DNA of 64,000 bases from Armatimonadota bacterium. GTDB lineage: Bacteria; Armatimonadota; Zipacnadia; Zipacnadales; JABUFB01. The stretch is from positions 434,001 to 498,000 of the forward strand of contig JABUFB010000008.1 of assembly GCA_013314775.1 (NCBI GenBank). Reading direction: 5' to 3'. The translations under genes and the position numbers were made by a program. Shown piece by piece: positions 8,701 through 15,774 of this stretch (positions within the stretch are counted from its first letter, which is position 1; every line of letters begins with the position of its first letter). The notes beneath the pieces were generated by a model that was given only the letters and a program-made list of their open reading frames with translations, had not been told where the DNA came from and ran no database searches.

Positions 8701-10081
8701 GCGTGATGTCGGGCAGGCGGAATCGGGTCTCGGCCCACATGCGACCCGCTCCGCCGCGGTATGGCGGGTGAATGCCAATGGAAGGCTTCTCGTCGGGCCG
8801 GCGGGCGCGAACAGGCGCGAAGGTGGTCCCGGTCTGGGGATCCGTACCCACCCAGCCAACAGGCAGGACGTGGAAGGGCGCATCGCCCTGGGCGCTGGTA
8901 ACCCGAAACAGCCCCAGGCGGTCCAGGGCAACCGGTCCCGTGCCGTTGAGCGTGGTGATCGGCAACGCGGAGCTTCCATCGTCTTCGGTGAGGGCCGACA
9001 GCCGCAAGCTCGCATAGCATCCCGCATTGGTCCAGTACTCCCCCGACTGGCTGCCGATGGTTACCTCAGCCTGCCTGACACCGTTGTCCGAGTCCCCCAG
9101 CATGAGGTTGAAGCCCAGTTCGGCGCCGGTGGACAGACCATCGCCCACGAGACTTAGCGGCACGGCAATCTCCTCATCATACCCGGCTACCGTCTTGCGC
9201 GCGCCCACTTTGATCGCCGACATATCCGCGGGTGTCCGAGTGCGGACACCGTAGTCAGGCACTTTCACCCGCGGCCCCAGTTCCGCCAGAGGATTGATAC
9301 TCAACACCAGGTCGTCGCGGCCGATGCTTCCAGCATTGGCACCGGACTCCCCCCGCGCCGACAAATATACGCGGGTGTAGTCACTGTTTACGTAGTCACG
9401 CGATTCCACATCCGCCGCGCTGATGTCGTCATCCGTGACGCGTAGTCCGATGTAGAGCGTATCCCCGTCATGCAGCAGGTGGAGGATCGGGGCGAAGTCA
9501 CCTGGCGAGACCGAACCGAAGCTGACGAGTTCCTGGCCCAGCGGCACGGCAATGGCTTTCCCCCACTCAGACAGATCGCCGTCCACCTTGACCGGCGCCT
9601 CGGTGCGCAAGGCTTCGAGACGCCTCAGGCCGGCCTTCGCGGCGGGCTTGTTGCCGACAGCAGAAGGCGAAACGAAGGTTACGTAGACTGCATGCGCCTC
9701 CAGTGAATGCCCTGCGTGCTGGAACTCAACATACGCGTGAACCGGGTAGTGCGCCGAGTACGAGGCCTGGCCGGGAGTGACTACTGCTTCGACTTCCAGG
9801 CGGCCCTTCGCGGGGATCTCGACCGCGCGAGGTTCGGCCGGATCCACGGACCAGTCGTCGATGACACCCATGCGCAGGCGGCCCGAGACGCGCTGGTCGC
9901 CAGAGTTCTCCAACACAACGGTAACTGGGATCGGCTTGCCCAGTTCGCCCACATCGCCGAACTCCATGATGCTTACGGTGAGAGGGCCGACGGTGTCCTT
10001 AGCAGGCTTCCAGGCCCAGGCGACAGCGGACAGACAGAGGGCCATGGTAGCGATGAGGAAGAAAGGGAATCGGGTTGACAT
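5732..10081 (-). CDS. Large secreted multi-domain glycoside hydrolase-like protein
   Basis: A 1449-residue exported protein. The start at 10081 follows GGAGG and begins a clear signal peptide. Order of domains as I read it: an Ig-like/NPCBM-associated beta-sandwich (about 25-150); a CBM9-like domain beginning VDGDLSEWGK (about 165-350); a jelly-roll region (about 370-550) with LRLWNGPG; then a long region (about 570-1200) containing a probable TIM barrel with segments such as VKHAWQRHGYDYRLPDIYPP, YFIDVF and SEAGHDG. A C-terminal beta-rich part follows. The barrel recalls DUF5696 and endo-alpha-N-acetylgalactosaminidase-like proteins. An Asp in YFIDVF and the Glu in ISEAGHDG would be candidate catalytic residues. 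It heads the minus-strand run that continues with the sulfatase. The precise family and substrate are uncertain. Confidence 0.72.
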   Translation of the reverse strand: MSTRFPFFLIATMALCLSAVAWAWKPAKDTVGPLTVSIMEFGDVGELGKPIPVTVVLENSGDQRVSGRLRMGVIDDWSVDPAEPRAVEIPAKGRLEVEAVVTPGQASYSAHYPVHAYVEFQHAGHSLEAHAVYVTFVSPSAVGNKPAAKAGLRRLEALRTEAPVKVDGDLSEWGKAIAVPLGQELVSFGSVSPGDFAPILHLLHDGDTLYIGLRVTDDDISAADVESRDYVNSDYTRVYLSARGESGANAGSIGRDDLVLSINPLAELGPRVKVPDYGVRTRTPADMSAIKVGARKTVAGYDEEIAVPLSLVGDGLSTGAELGFNLMLGDSDNGVRQAEVTIGSQSGEYWTNAGCYASLRLSALTEDDGSSALPITTLNGTGPVALDRLGLFRVTSAQGDAPFHVLPVGWVGTDPQTGTTFAPVRARRPDEKPSIGIHPPYRGGAGRMWAETRFRLPDITPVSLTFSTAIRDHNPETEPPSDGVEWRVQVAPEGGAFQEVFKRFSASKVWEPAEVDLSAFAGQTITLRLWNGPGPKNNTTCDSGYWGEPTLMVGEIPEPEDPAALQERRDRAIRRARAALAGRPDDFGWLVENPAGRFGVGWAAGANGFADGALAFVTEEEAVVFDEFIVEINGQNLRDPRSEMRVIGGKTERDPTRRSIAIRDFVADPQYNTITAWTEMWAEDGAFKIHFSMPTEERNSRGEPRFTCLGPGPATIRARRVYAGFGNVIQDPGKFTLGQGGFTLSTRHVGMDFENGISLVQAADVFPYRFEVDPDRKLYSLQTGHDATLLFVPSERGAFAAARVYRDLSGFEPAGGVEKLKGRMCIDWWGGHDIAADIRRAGAYGLNDSVFVKHAWQRHGYDYRLPDIYPPSCDPAVWDAWVKACKDAGMLCAVHDNYIDFYPDASGFSYRHILFNRDGTPQRAWFHSGLKAQSYRWLPGAYGPWLERNIKLIKEGFAPTAYFIDVFSAIPLLDYYDQEGRFHTKLECAEHWGRTFDYVREQLGDNAPQISEAGHDGLIGHLDGAQADHNSAKAWGWQCGDAERTPWHDMASHGSFVLLAGGLGPRYAGDEPFSGWGSDDYLSNTVMGGRNPMCTGPCTRDTVMTYWLQHDICARLARESFEAHEFVGDDIHRQHTTFGGGGQVWVNRGDTPWVVNGRTLPRFGYLAVSGDVISEIALRDGLSTGFAQSPTATFVDARPQSLDVSSRAPIRTRVVAARHLGGGKIEADIEWEVLSPLPDGYQTFVHVCHPKATDQGERIAIHSNVDLPLAKLQEVGVHLSKTSFTIPADLYDGEYQLRYGLYSPSRGGGRLLPIAYMDDTRVRGGIFTVTREDGKIKSVEYRPELPPADAPRLNVEGRMVDFGPIVTNGAFRLVHESPSEWRLLPLQGSLPFRAILKLDDLPGRPGKVSGVDGLNQKGEKQEDVAFSQNGRNLELNLDARAFSYRIRFE

Positions 10082-10262
10082 AAGTGCCTCCGGCAGGTCA
10101 AGTCTGGTTCCCGGAGGGCACATTTCGCGGAACGGGTGCCGGATACCTACCCGAACATCCCACAGGCTCGCCCAGGCATGCAGGTAATTCCGAATGGACG
10201 GGGAAACACGGCCCTCGCACGAGACCAGGATGAGCGCCAACAAGAGGACAGGAGAGACCACA

Positions 10263-11636
10263 ATGTCAGACAAGAAGGCCGAACTCGCAATCAATGGTGG
10301 CCCGAAGGCCGTGGAGAAGATTGAATGCCCGGCAGAGCCCAAAGTCGGGCTGGAGGAGTTCCTGGAACTCGCGGACACGTGGGGGTACAGCGCGGAAGCC
10401 GTGGAGCGCGTCCGAGCAGCGCTCAAGGACGAGCCCCTGGGCAGCGGGCCGCACCTGACGCGTTACTATAACCCGCGCCCGTCGAAAGTGGTGGCGATGG
10501 AAGAGGAAGTCCGCAAGTTCCTGCGCTGCAGGTACGTCCTGGCACTGCACTCGGGCACTTCGGCACTGGAGACCGCCTACGTGGCGGGGGGCATTGGTCC
10601 TGGAACAGAGGTCATCGTCCCCGCATACACATTCTTCGCCACCGCGGCGGCCGTGGTGAGCGCCAAAGGCATACCGGTCATCGCCGAGATTGACGAGTCG
10701 CTAACCATCGACCCGACGGACGTGGCGAAGAAGATCACCCCGCGGACCAAAGCCATCGTCCCCGTGCATATGATCGGCACCGTCTGCGACATGGACCCCA
10801 TCATGAAGCTCGCGAAGGATAATGACTGCCTGGTGATCGAAGACACCGCCCAGGCTGCGGGGGCCGAGTACAAGGGCAAGCGCTGCGGCACCATCGGCGA
10901 CCTGGGCTGCTTCAGCATCAGTAGCTACAAATACATCGGCGCGGGTGAAGCGGGCCTTGTGGTTACTGACGATGAGCGCCTGTTCATCCGCGCCCAGAAT
11001 CACCACGACACCGGCGCTTGCTGGAGGCCCGACCGGTATGCGGAGGAGCGATTCGAAGGCGAGCTCTTCTGTGGCACTAACTACCGCCTGTCTGAGCTTG
11101 AGGGCGCGGTGAACCTGGTGCAATTCCGGAAGGCCCCGGCGCGTTTGGAACGGAACCGGACGGTCTACAAGCGGTTCACGGATCGTCTTGTCCCCCACAC
11201 CGACATCATCCCGCAGCAGGTGCGCGATGTTGAGGGCCAGGTAGGTTACCGGTTCGCCTTCTTCGCTCCCGACGCAGCCCAGGCCCGGACACTCACGGAT
11301 GCCCTGCAGGCCGAAGGCGTGGGCGCCAGCGTAATGACCGCAGGTGGCGCGCGCGACTGGCACATCTACAGCTACTGGGAGCACATCCTGAAGCAGAAGT
11401 CGGCGACGCCTGAAGGCTGCCCCTTCACCTGCCCCTACTACAACGCGCCGCTGCCGCCTTACGCCGAAGACATGTGCCCGCGCACTCTGGACCTGCTGTC
11501 CCGCTGCGTGACCTTGGGCTTGAGCGAGTGGTACACCGAAGAGGACTGCGCGCAGCTTGCCGGTGCGGTGAACAAGGTGCTGGGGGCATTCCACACGCCG
11601 ATTGAGGGTGCGGCGTGGCATGACATCAAAGTCTAG
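10263..11636 (+). CDS. DegT/DnrJ/EryC1/StrS-family aminotransferase
   Basis: A 457-residue PLP enzyme of the family that transaminates keto-sugars or keto-inositols using glutamate or glutamine. The PLP-binding lysine is K223 in SSYKYIGAGEAG, preceded by an EDTAQAAG segment (D194) that contacts the cofactor ring, and by HSGTSALE near residue 96, which binds the phosphate. It lacks a signal peptide and is cytoplasmic. I chose the ATG at 10263 because AGGAGAG is positioned just upstream and the conserved start (AINGGPKAV) follows closely. It diverges from the large glycosidase gene with about 180 bases between them and ends at a strong terminator. No other sugar-nucleotide enzymes are nearby, so its product (amino sugar or amino-inositol) is open. 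Confidence 0.88.
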   Translation: MSDKKAELAINGGPKAVEKIECPAEPKVGLEEFLELADTWGYSAEAVERVRAALKDEPLGSGPHLTRYYNPRPSKVVAMEEEVRKFLRCRYVLALHSGTSALETAYVAGGIGPGTEVIVPAYTFFATAAAVVSAKGIPVIAEIDESLTIDPTDVAKKITPRTKAIVPVHMIGTVCDMDPIMKLAKDNDCLVIEDTAQAAGAEYKGKRCGTIGDLGCFSISSYKYIGAGEAGLVVTDDERLFIRAQNHHDTGACWRPDRYAEERFEGELFCGTNYRLSELEGAVNLVQFRKAPARLERNRTVYKRFTDRLVPHTDIIPQQVRDVEGQVGYRFAFFAPDAAQARTLTDALQAEGVGASVMTAGGARDWHIYSYWEHILKQKSATPEGCPFTCPYYNAPLPPYAEDMCPRTLDLLSRCVTLGLSEWYTEEDCAQLAGAVNKVLGAFHTPIEGAAWHDIKV

Positions 11637-11666
11637 CAGGGGCACACCCCACGCCGGATGCACGGA

Positions 11667-11718
11667 AAACGAGCGGGGCTTCGAACCTTCTCATCGGTCG
11701 AAGCCCCGCCTCTCGTTT
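11667..11718. terminator. Bidirectional intrinsic terminator
   Basis: A long inverted repeat with arms containing CGGGGCTTCGA (11674-11684) and TCGAAGCCCCG (11698-11708), an 11-base perfect core. It is extended on the outside by AACGAG and CTCGTT, which are also complementary. It lies between the convergent aminotransferase and MsrBA genes and ends in a short T run, so it could stop transcription from both sides. Confidence 0.85.
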
Positions 11719-11730
11719 CATCAACCTGCA

Positions 11731-12762
11731 CTACCACAGCTTCTGGCGGCGGTGGCATGAGTATCCGCCCTTTTTCGTGAACCAGTCCTGGTGATACTCC
11801 TCTGCCGGCCAGAACTTCCCCGCGGGCGTTACCTGGGTCGCTATCTTCATCCCCCGCCCCTTGAGATCAGCAATGAGTTTCTCGGCGATGGCCTTCTGGT
11901 CATCATTGGTGGTGAATATCGCCGAACGGTACTGGTCACCGATATCCGGTCCCTGGCGGTCAACCTGGGTCGGATCGTGGATCTCGAAGAAGAGCTTTGC
12001 GAGATCCTCGAAGGAAATGCGCACTGGGTCGTAAAGGACCTCCACCGCCTCTGCGTGGCCGGTAGTGTGGCTGCAGACCTGTTCGTAGGTGGGCTTCTCA
12101 GTGCTGCCGCCAATATACCCCACCGTAGTGCTCAGGACACCCGGCTGCTGTTGGAACTGGTATTCCACACCCCAGAAGCAGCCGGCGGCGAAGATCGCCC
12201 GGCCGAACTTCACCTCCTCAGCGGGCCGGAACAGCATCGAGATCGAGTTCACGCAATGCCGGGTGTTCTTGTCCGTATAGCCTTCCCCGGTAAACACGTG
12301 ACCCAGATGGCCTCCGCAGTTGGCGCAGATGATCTCTGTGCGGCGGCCGTCGGCATCGGGCACACGCTTCACAGCGCCCGGAATCTCGTCATCGAACGCC
12401 GGCCAGCCACAGTGTGCCTTGAACTTGTCTTCGGACCGGTACAGCATTGCCCCACACTGGCGGCAGGTGTAGATACCCTCGGCGAAGTGATCGGTATATT
12501 CCCCGGTGAAGGGTCGCTCAGTGCCCTTGTGGAGAATGACAGCCGCCTCTTCGGGGGTGAGTTTCCGGTATTCGCCGGGCTTGGGTTCGCTGGTCATGAT
12601 GTTTGCCTCCGTAACGGCTGTGGTATCCGTCCCTCCTGCACTCTCGGCCGGCTGCGCGACCGGACGGCTTGTTGCCACGAATGCGCCTGACAGGATCATC
12701 GCCGCAAAGACCAACCCGACAAGCAGCGTGCCGGCCGGGCGTGTCGAGCAGTGGCTGCACAT
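11731..12762 (-). CDS. msrBA: Exported MsrB-MsrA fusion, peptide methionine sulfoxide reductase
   Basis: A 343-residue bifunctional enzyme repairing both R- and S-methionine sulfoxide in proteins. Residues about 9-31 form an N-terminal hydrophobic signal or anchor, so the enzyme should act outside the cytoplasm. MsrB domain (about 60-180): two CxxC zinc pairs (C100, C103, C146, C149) and the catalytic C170 in RHCVNS. MsrA domain (about 187-335): catalytic C195 in GCFWG, plus a C-terminal Cys in a YSCH segment as a candidate resolving residue. The order B then A is the reverse of the A-then-B order in neisserial PilB. The gene is divergent from the Tat-protein gene, with an AT-rich promoter region between, and is convergent with the aminotransferase. 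Confidence 0.93.
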   Translation of the reverse strand: MCSHCSTRPAGTLLVGLVFAAMILSGAFVATSRPVAQPAESAGGTDTTAVTEANIMTSEPKPGEYRKLTPEEAAVILHKGTERPFTGEYTDHFAEGIYTCRQCGAMLYRSEDKFKAHCGWPAFDDEIPGAVKRVPDADGRRTEIICANCGGHLGHVFTGEGYTDKNTRHCVNSISMLFRPAEEVKFGRAIFAAGCFWGVEYQFQQQPGVLSTTVGYIGGSTEKPTYEQVCSHTTGHAEAVEVLYDPVRISFEDLAKLFFEIHDPTQVDRQGPDIGDQYRSAIFTTNDDQKAIAEKLIADLKGRGMKIATQVTPAGKFWPAEEYHQDWFTKKGGYSCHRRQKLW

Positions 12763-12783
12763 ACAGTCATCACCCGTTCAGAT

Positions 12784-12795
12784 GATTATATAATC
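12784..12795. promoter_or_regulatory. AT-rich 12-base palindrome between divergent genes, probable promoter/operator
   Basis: The sequence GATTATATAATC is a perfect palindrome in otherwise GC-rich DNA. It contains TATAAT on both strands (plus strand 12789-12794, minus strand 12790-12785), so it could act as the -10 element for msrBA, which begins at 12762. The nearest plus-strand gene starts at 12949, more distant. The surrounding 12780-12810 stretch is strongly AT-rich, and TATACT occurs nearby on the minus strand. Confidence 0.5.
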
Positions 12796-12948
12796 AGTAT
12801 ACATATCAACGCATGGACAGCCCCTGTGGTTCACCCCTCGGGGACCTAGTTTTCCGGATACTGGCGGCTCTCCTGCAAAGGTATTGGACGCAGGCCGCGG
12901 AACTGAAAAGTGACAGCGTCTATCCACTTCATCCGAGGTGACCTCGCA

Positions 12949-13740
12949 ATGCCCGTTGGCGAACACAGCGAACCGGAATCCACCCGCCGCACCTTCTTCA
13001 AAGCCGCACTGGTGCCGGCGCTTGCGGCCGTTGCTGCGACGGCGGCGGTGAAGGAGTCGCAGGCGCAGGAAACGCTTCCCGACACCCTTCCCCGGCGGTT
13101 CATCGTTGGCAAGCCGGACATTCCCCCGCTGGACACGCCGATCCTGTTCGCGCGGGAAGGCAGTCACGAGACGGGGCAGACCCACGAGGTCCTCTCGCTC
13201 ATCCAGGACGAAAAGGGCAGCAATGCCTTCCCATGGACGGTCTATGCACAATTGCGCACACATCACACCGGTGGCGACGCGGTGGTCTTCTACTCGCGAC
13301 TGCATAAGGAGGGGCCCGGCTGGAGTTGCGGGTTCCATTCAGAGGTCTTCGCCCGCAACTGGGGCGTAGGCATTGGCATGAACATCGAGGTGGGCAACCA
13401 GTACGAGGGCACAGAGGGTTTCAACGGCGTGATCGGCATTGAGGTGCAGTCCCTTGGCCCGCAGCCTGCCCTGGCCGGGCTGCAGATCGAGGGTGCGGGA
13501 TCTTTCGAGAACATGGTCCGCCTGCGAGGGCGCGCAGAGACCGGCATCGACATGCCCGGTGAGTGCGGAGTAGGCATCAACCTGCACGGGAACTCCCTAC
13601 GGATGGATGAGGGCGCATGGATCGAGCTTGATCAGGATGGACAGGTGCGGATGCGCTACCACGAAGGGAACATCGAGTTCTTCAGGGGCCAGGAGCGAAT
13701 CGCCCACATTCCTGTGAATGGAGAGGACCACGCACTATGA
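12949..13740 (+). CDS. Tat-exported protein of unknown function
   Basis: A 263-residue protein with a twin-arginine signal (STRRTFFKA then a long Ala-rich hydrophobic stretch, about residues 10-36). I chose the ATG at 12949, with GAGGTGA upstream. The mature part is rich in short glycine-containing beta segments (for example GVGIGMNIEVG, GVIGIEVQSLG, GVGINLHG) and ends with strands of about 8-10 residues. This pattern is reminiscent of a beta-solenoid or phage-spike-like fold, which is only an impression. I do not recognise the family. Its stop overlaps the start of the next gene (ATGA), so the two are translationally coupled, and the pair is divergent from msrBA. Confidence 0.75.
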   Translation: MPVGEHSEPESTRRTFFKAALVPALAAVAATAAVKESQAQETLPDTLPRRFIVGKPDIPPLDTPILFAREGSHETGQTHEVLSLIQDEKGSNAFPWTVYAQLRTHHTGGDAVVFYSRLHKEGPGWSCGFHSEVFARNWGVGIGMNIEVGNQYEGTEGFNGVIGIEVQSLGPQPALAGLQIEGAGSFENMVRLRGRAETGIDMPGECGVGINLHGNSLRMDEGAWIELDQDGQVRMRYHEGNIEFFRGQERIAHIPVNGEDHAL

Positions 13741-13955
13741 CGCCCCGGAATGAGAGCGAGCGCGTTCTGACCCCTGCCCAACAAGCCCACCTGCAGCGTC
13801 TGTATGCCGGCTTTGAGCAGGCGCAGCGCCAGCTCAACGACTTCGTCACATATCTCATGGCCGAACACGAGCTGGAGAACCCGGACCAGTGGCAGCTCTC
13901 AGCCGACCTGACGAGATTCAAGAAGATGGGAGCGCCGCCGGAGCAGGCTGGATAG
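13737..13955 (+). CDS. Small coupled helical protein
   Basis: A 72-residue protein starting inside the stop of the preceding gene (ATGA overlap), a strong sign of a real, co-translated gene. It is charged, with predicted long helix from about residue 12 to 44 (TPAQQAHLQRL ... FVTYLMAEHEL) and no signal peptide or membrane segment, so it should stay in the cytoplasm although its partner is exported. I recognise no family. Confidence 0.65.
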   Translation: MTPRNESERVLTPAQQAHLQRLYAGFEQAQRQLNDFVTYLMAEHELENPDQWQLSADLTRFKKMGAPPEQAG

Positions 13956-13980
13956 CTACGCCCACCGTCTGGAGGCCTCG

Positions 13981-15768
13981 ATGACCATGTGCACCGACCC
14001 TTGCCCGAGCTTGTTCTGGATGCTCACGCTCCTGTTTCTGTGCGCACTGTGCCATGCCCAGGCCCCCTCCGCCGGAACGATCTTCGTCGACCAGCGCCAT
14101 CCCCAGGCCGACGACACCAACCCAGGCACGCCTGCGGCACCCCTGAAGACCATTTCGGCAGCCGCGGCGCTGGCGGAGCCCGGCGCCACGGTCTACATCC
14201 GCTCGGGCATCTACCGCGAGAGGGTGCTGATCGAGAAGAACGGCACCGCCGATGCGCCGATCCGCTTCGAGGCATCGCCCGCCGCGAATGTCATCGTCAC
14301 CGGCGCGGATGCCATTACCGAGTTGCGCCACGAAGAGGAGCCGGGAGTCTTCAGCGCACCCTGGCCCTACGTGTTCATCGGCTGGAGCCCGAACCGGGCG
14401 CATCCGGATGATGCGCACCACGCCATGGTCGGACGCGCAGAACAGGTGTTCGTCAGGGGGTACCCCTTGCACCAGGTCCTCGAACGCGCGCACCTCAGCC
14501 GCGGGTCCTTCTACGTGGACCAGAGCAATAAGCGGCTTTTCGTTCGCGGGAAGCATGGCGAAGACCTGACCAAGGTCCTGGTGGAGGCATCTGTGCGTGA
14601 CGTGGTGTGGGATGTGCAGGGCGAGCATGTGAGAACCCGGGGCATCCGCTTCCGTTATGCCGCGAACAGAGCCCAGTCAGGCGCGGTTGTCCTGCGAAAG
14701 ACCGGGGATGTGCTGGAAGACTGCGTGGTAGAGCGCATGAACTCCATCGGGGCCACCTTCACCGGGCCGAACATGACGGTACGGCGCTGCACCTTTCAGG
14801 ACAATGGGCAGATGGGCTTTTCCGCCGGCTCGGCCCACAATCTTCTTTTCACCGGCTGCCTGGTACGCAACAACAATACCAAGGACTGGGCGCGGGGCTG
14901 GGAAGCCGGGGGCAACAAGCTCGTTCTGTGCCGGGGAGTGGTGCTGGAAAACAGCAGGTTCCTAGAAAACCGCGGCAACGGCATCTGGTTCGACATCGGC
15001 AATGAAGACTGTGTGGTGCGCAACTGCCTGATCGCCGACAATGAGGACTGCGGCATTTTCTACGAGATCTCCTATGGCCTGCGTGCCCATGACAACGTGA
15101 TCGTCGGCAACGGACTCACGGACACCCCCGGCGCGTGGGGAGCGCAGGCGGCCATCTCCCTGTCAAGCTCCCCAGGCTGCGTGATCGAGCGCAACATCAT
15201 GGTGGGCAATCGCGAGGGGTTCAATTTCCGCGAACAGGGCCGCACTACGCCCCGCATCGGCAAGAGTGGACCGGAGGAGCCCGTCTGGAACCACGATCAG
15301 ACGGTGCGCAACAATATCATCGCTTACAACCGCGACGCCCAGACCTGGGGCTGGTTTGATGTGCTGGATGAGCGACACTTCCCCCAGCACATGCAGCGCA
15401 AGCCGGCGGATCTGAAGCAGGGAGAGCCGGTGGGAATGATGGGCGAGATGCAGATTGACGAGACCGGGCGCCCGGTCAATCTTGTCCTGGACCAGCTCAA
15501 CTTCAAGTTCAGCAGCAATCTCTATGACGTGGCGGCGGGACAGGAACTGTTCAACTGGGGCTGCGCGTGGCGGCACAATGTGCGGTACTCGGACCTGGAG
15601 AAGGTGCGGGTGGAGCTTGGCCTGGAACAGGGCAGCGTGCAGGCGCCGTTCCAATTCGCAGATTACCTGACGCGGGACTTCCGGGTACCCGCGGACAGCC
15701 CGGCGCTGAAGATGGATTGCTACCCCCACGGTGAGGTGCCGGGGGTCGTGCTGGGGACGCTGGAATAG
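13981..15768 (+). CDS. Secreted right-handed parallel beta-helix protein
   Basis: A 595-residue exported protein. The signal peptide covers about residues 1-26. Mature N-terminus begins with a DUF1565-like segment (IFVDQRHPQADDTNPGT then APLKTISAAA and VYIRSGIYRE), the typical entry to a right-handed beta-helix of the pectate lyase/NosD type. Repeated turns such as NNNTKDW, NRGNGIWFDIGNEDCVVRN and RNNIIAYN follow to about residue 480. Such proteins bind or cleave polysaccharides, but no catalytic residue can be named from sequence alone. The gene starts 25 bases after the 72-residue gene and probably belongs to the same transcript. It is convergent, 6 bases apart, with the CBM gene on the minus strand. 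Confidence 0.85.
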   Translation: MTMCTDPCPSLFWMLTLLFLCALCHAQAPSAGTIFVDQRHPQADDTNPGTPAAPLKTISAAAALAEPGATVYIRSGIYRERVLIEKNGTADAPIRFEASPAANVIVTGADAITELRHEEEPGVFSAPWPYVFIGWSPNRAHPDDAHHAMVGRAEQVFVRGYPLHQVLERAHLSRGSFYVDQSNKRLFVRGKHGEDLTKVLVEASVRDVVWDVQGEHVRTRGIRFRYAANRAQSGAVVLRKTGDVLEDCVVERMNSIGATFTGPNMTVRRCTFQDNGQMGFSAGSAHNLLFTGCLVRNNNTKDWARGWEAGGNKLVLCRGVVLENSRFLENRGNGIWFDIGNEDCVVRNCLIADNEDCGIFYEISYGLRAHDNVIVGNGLTDTPGAWGAQAAISLSSSPGCVIERNIMVGNREGFNFREQGRTTPRIGKSGPEEPVWNHDQTVRNNIIAYNRDAQTWGWFDVLDERHFPQHMQRKPADLKQGEPVGMMGEMQIDETGRPVNLVLDQLNFKFSSNLYDVAAGQELFNWGCAWRHNVRYSDLEKVRVELGLEQGSVQAPFQFADYLTRDFRVPADSPALKMDCYPHGEVPGVVLGTLE

Positions 15769-15774
15769 CGGGCG

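Noticed and set aside
11726-12762. CxxC motifs in MsrB as heme binding
   Set aside because: They lack the following His of CxxCH and are the known MsrB zinc ligands.
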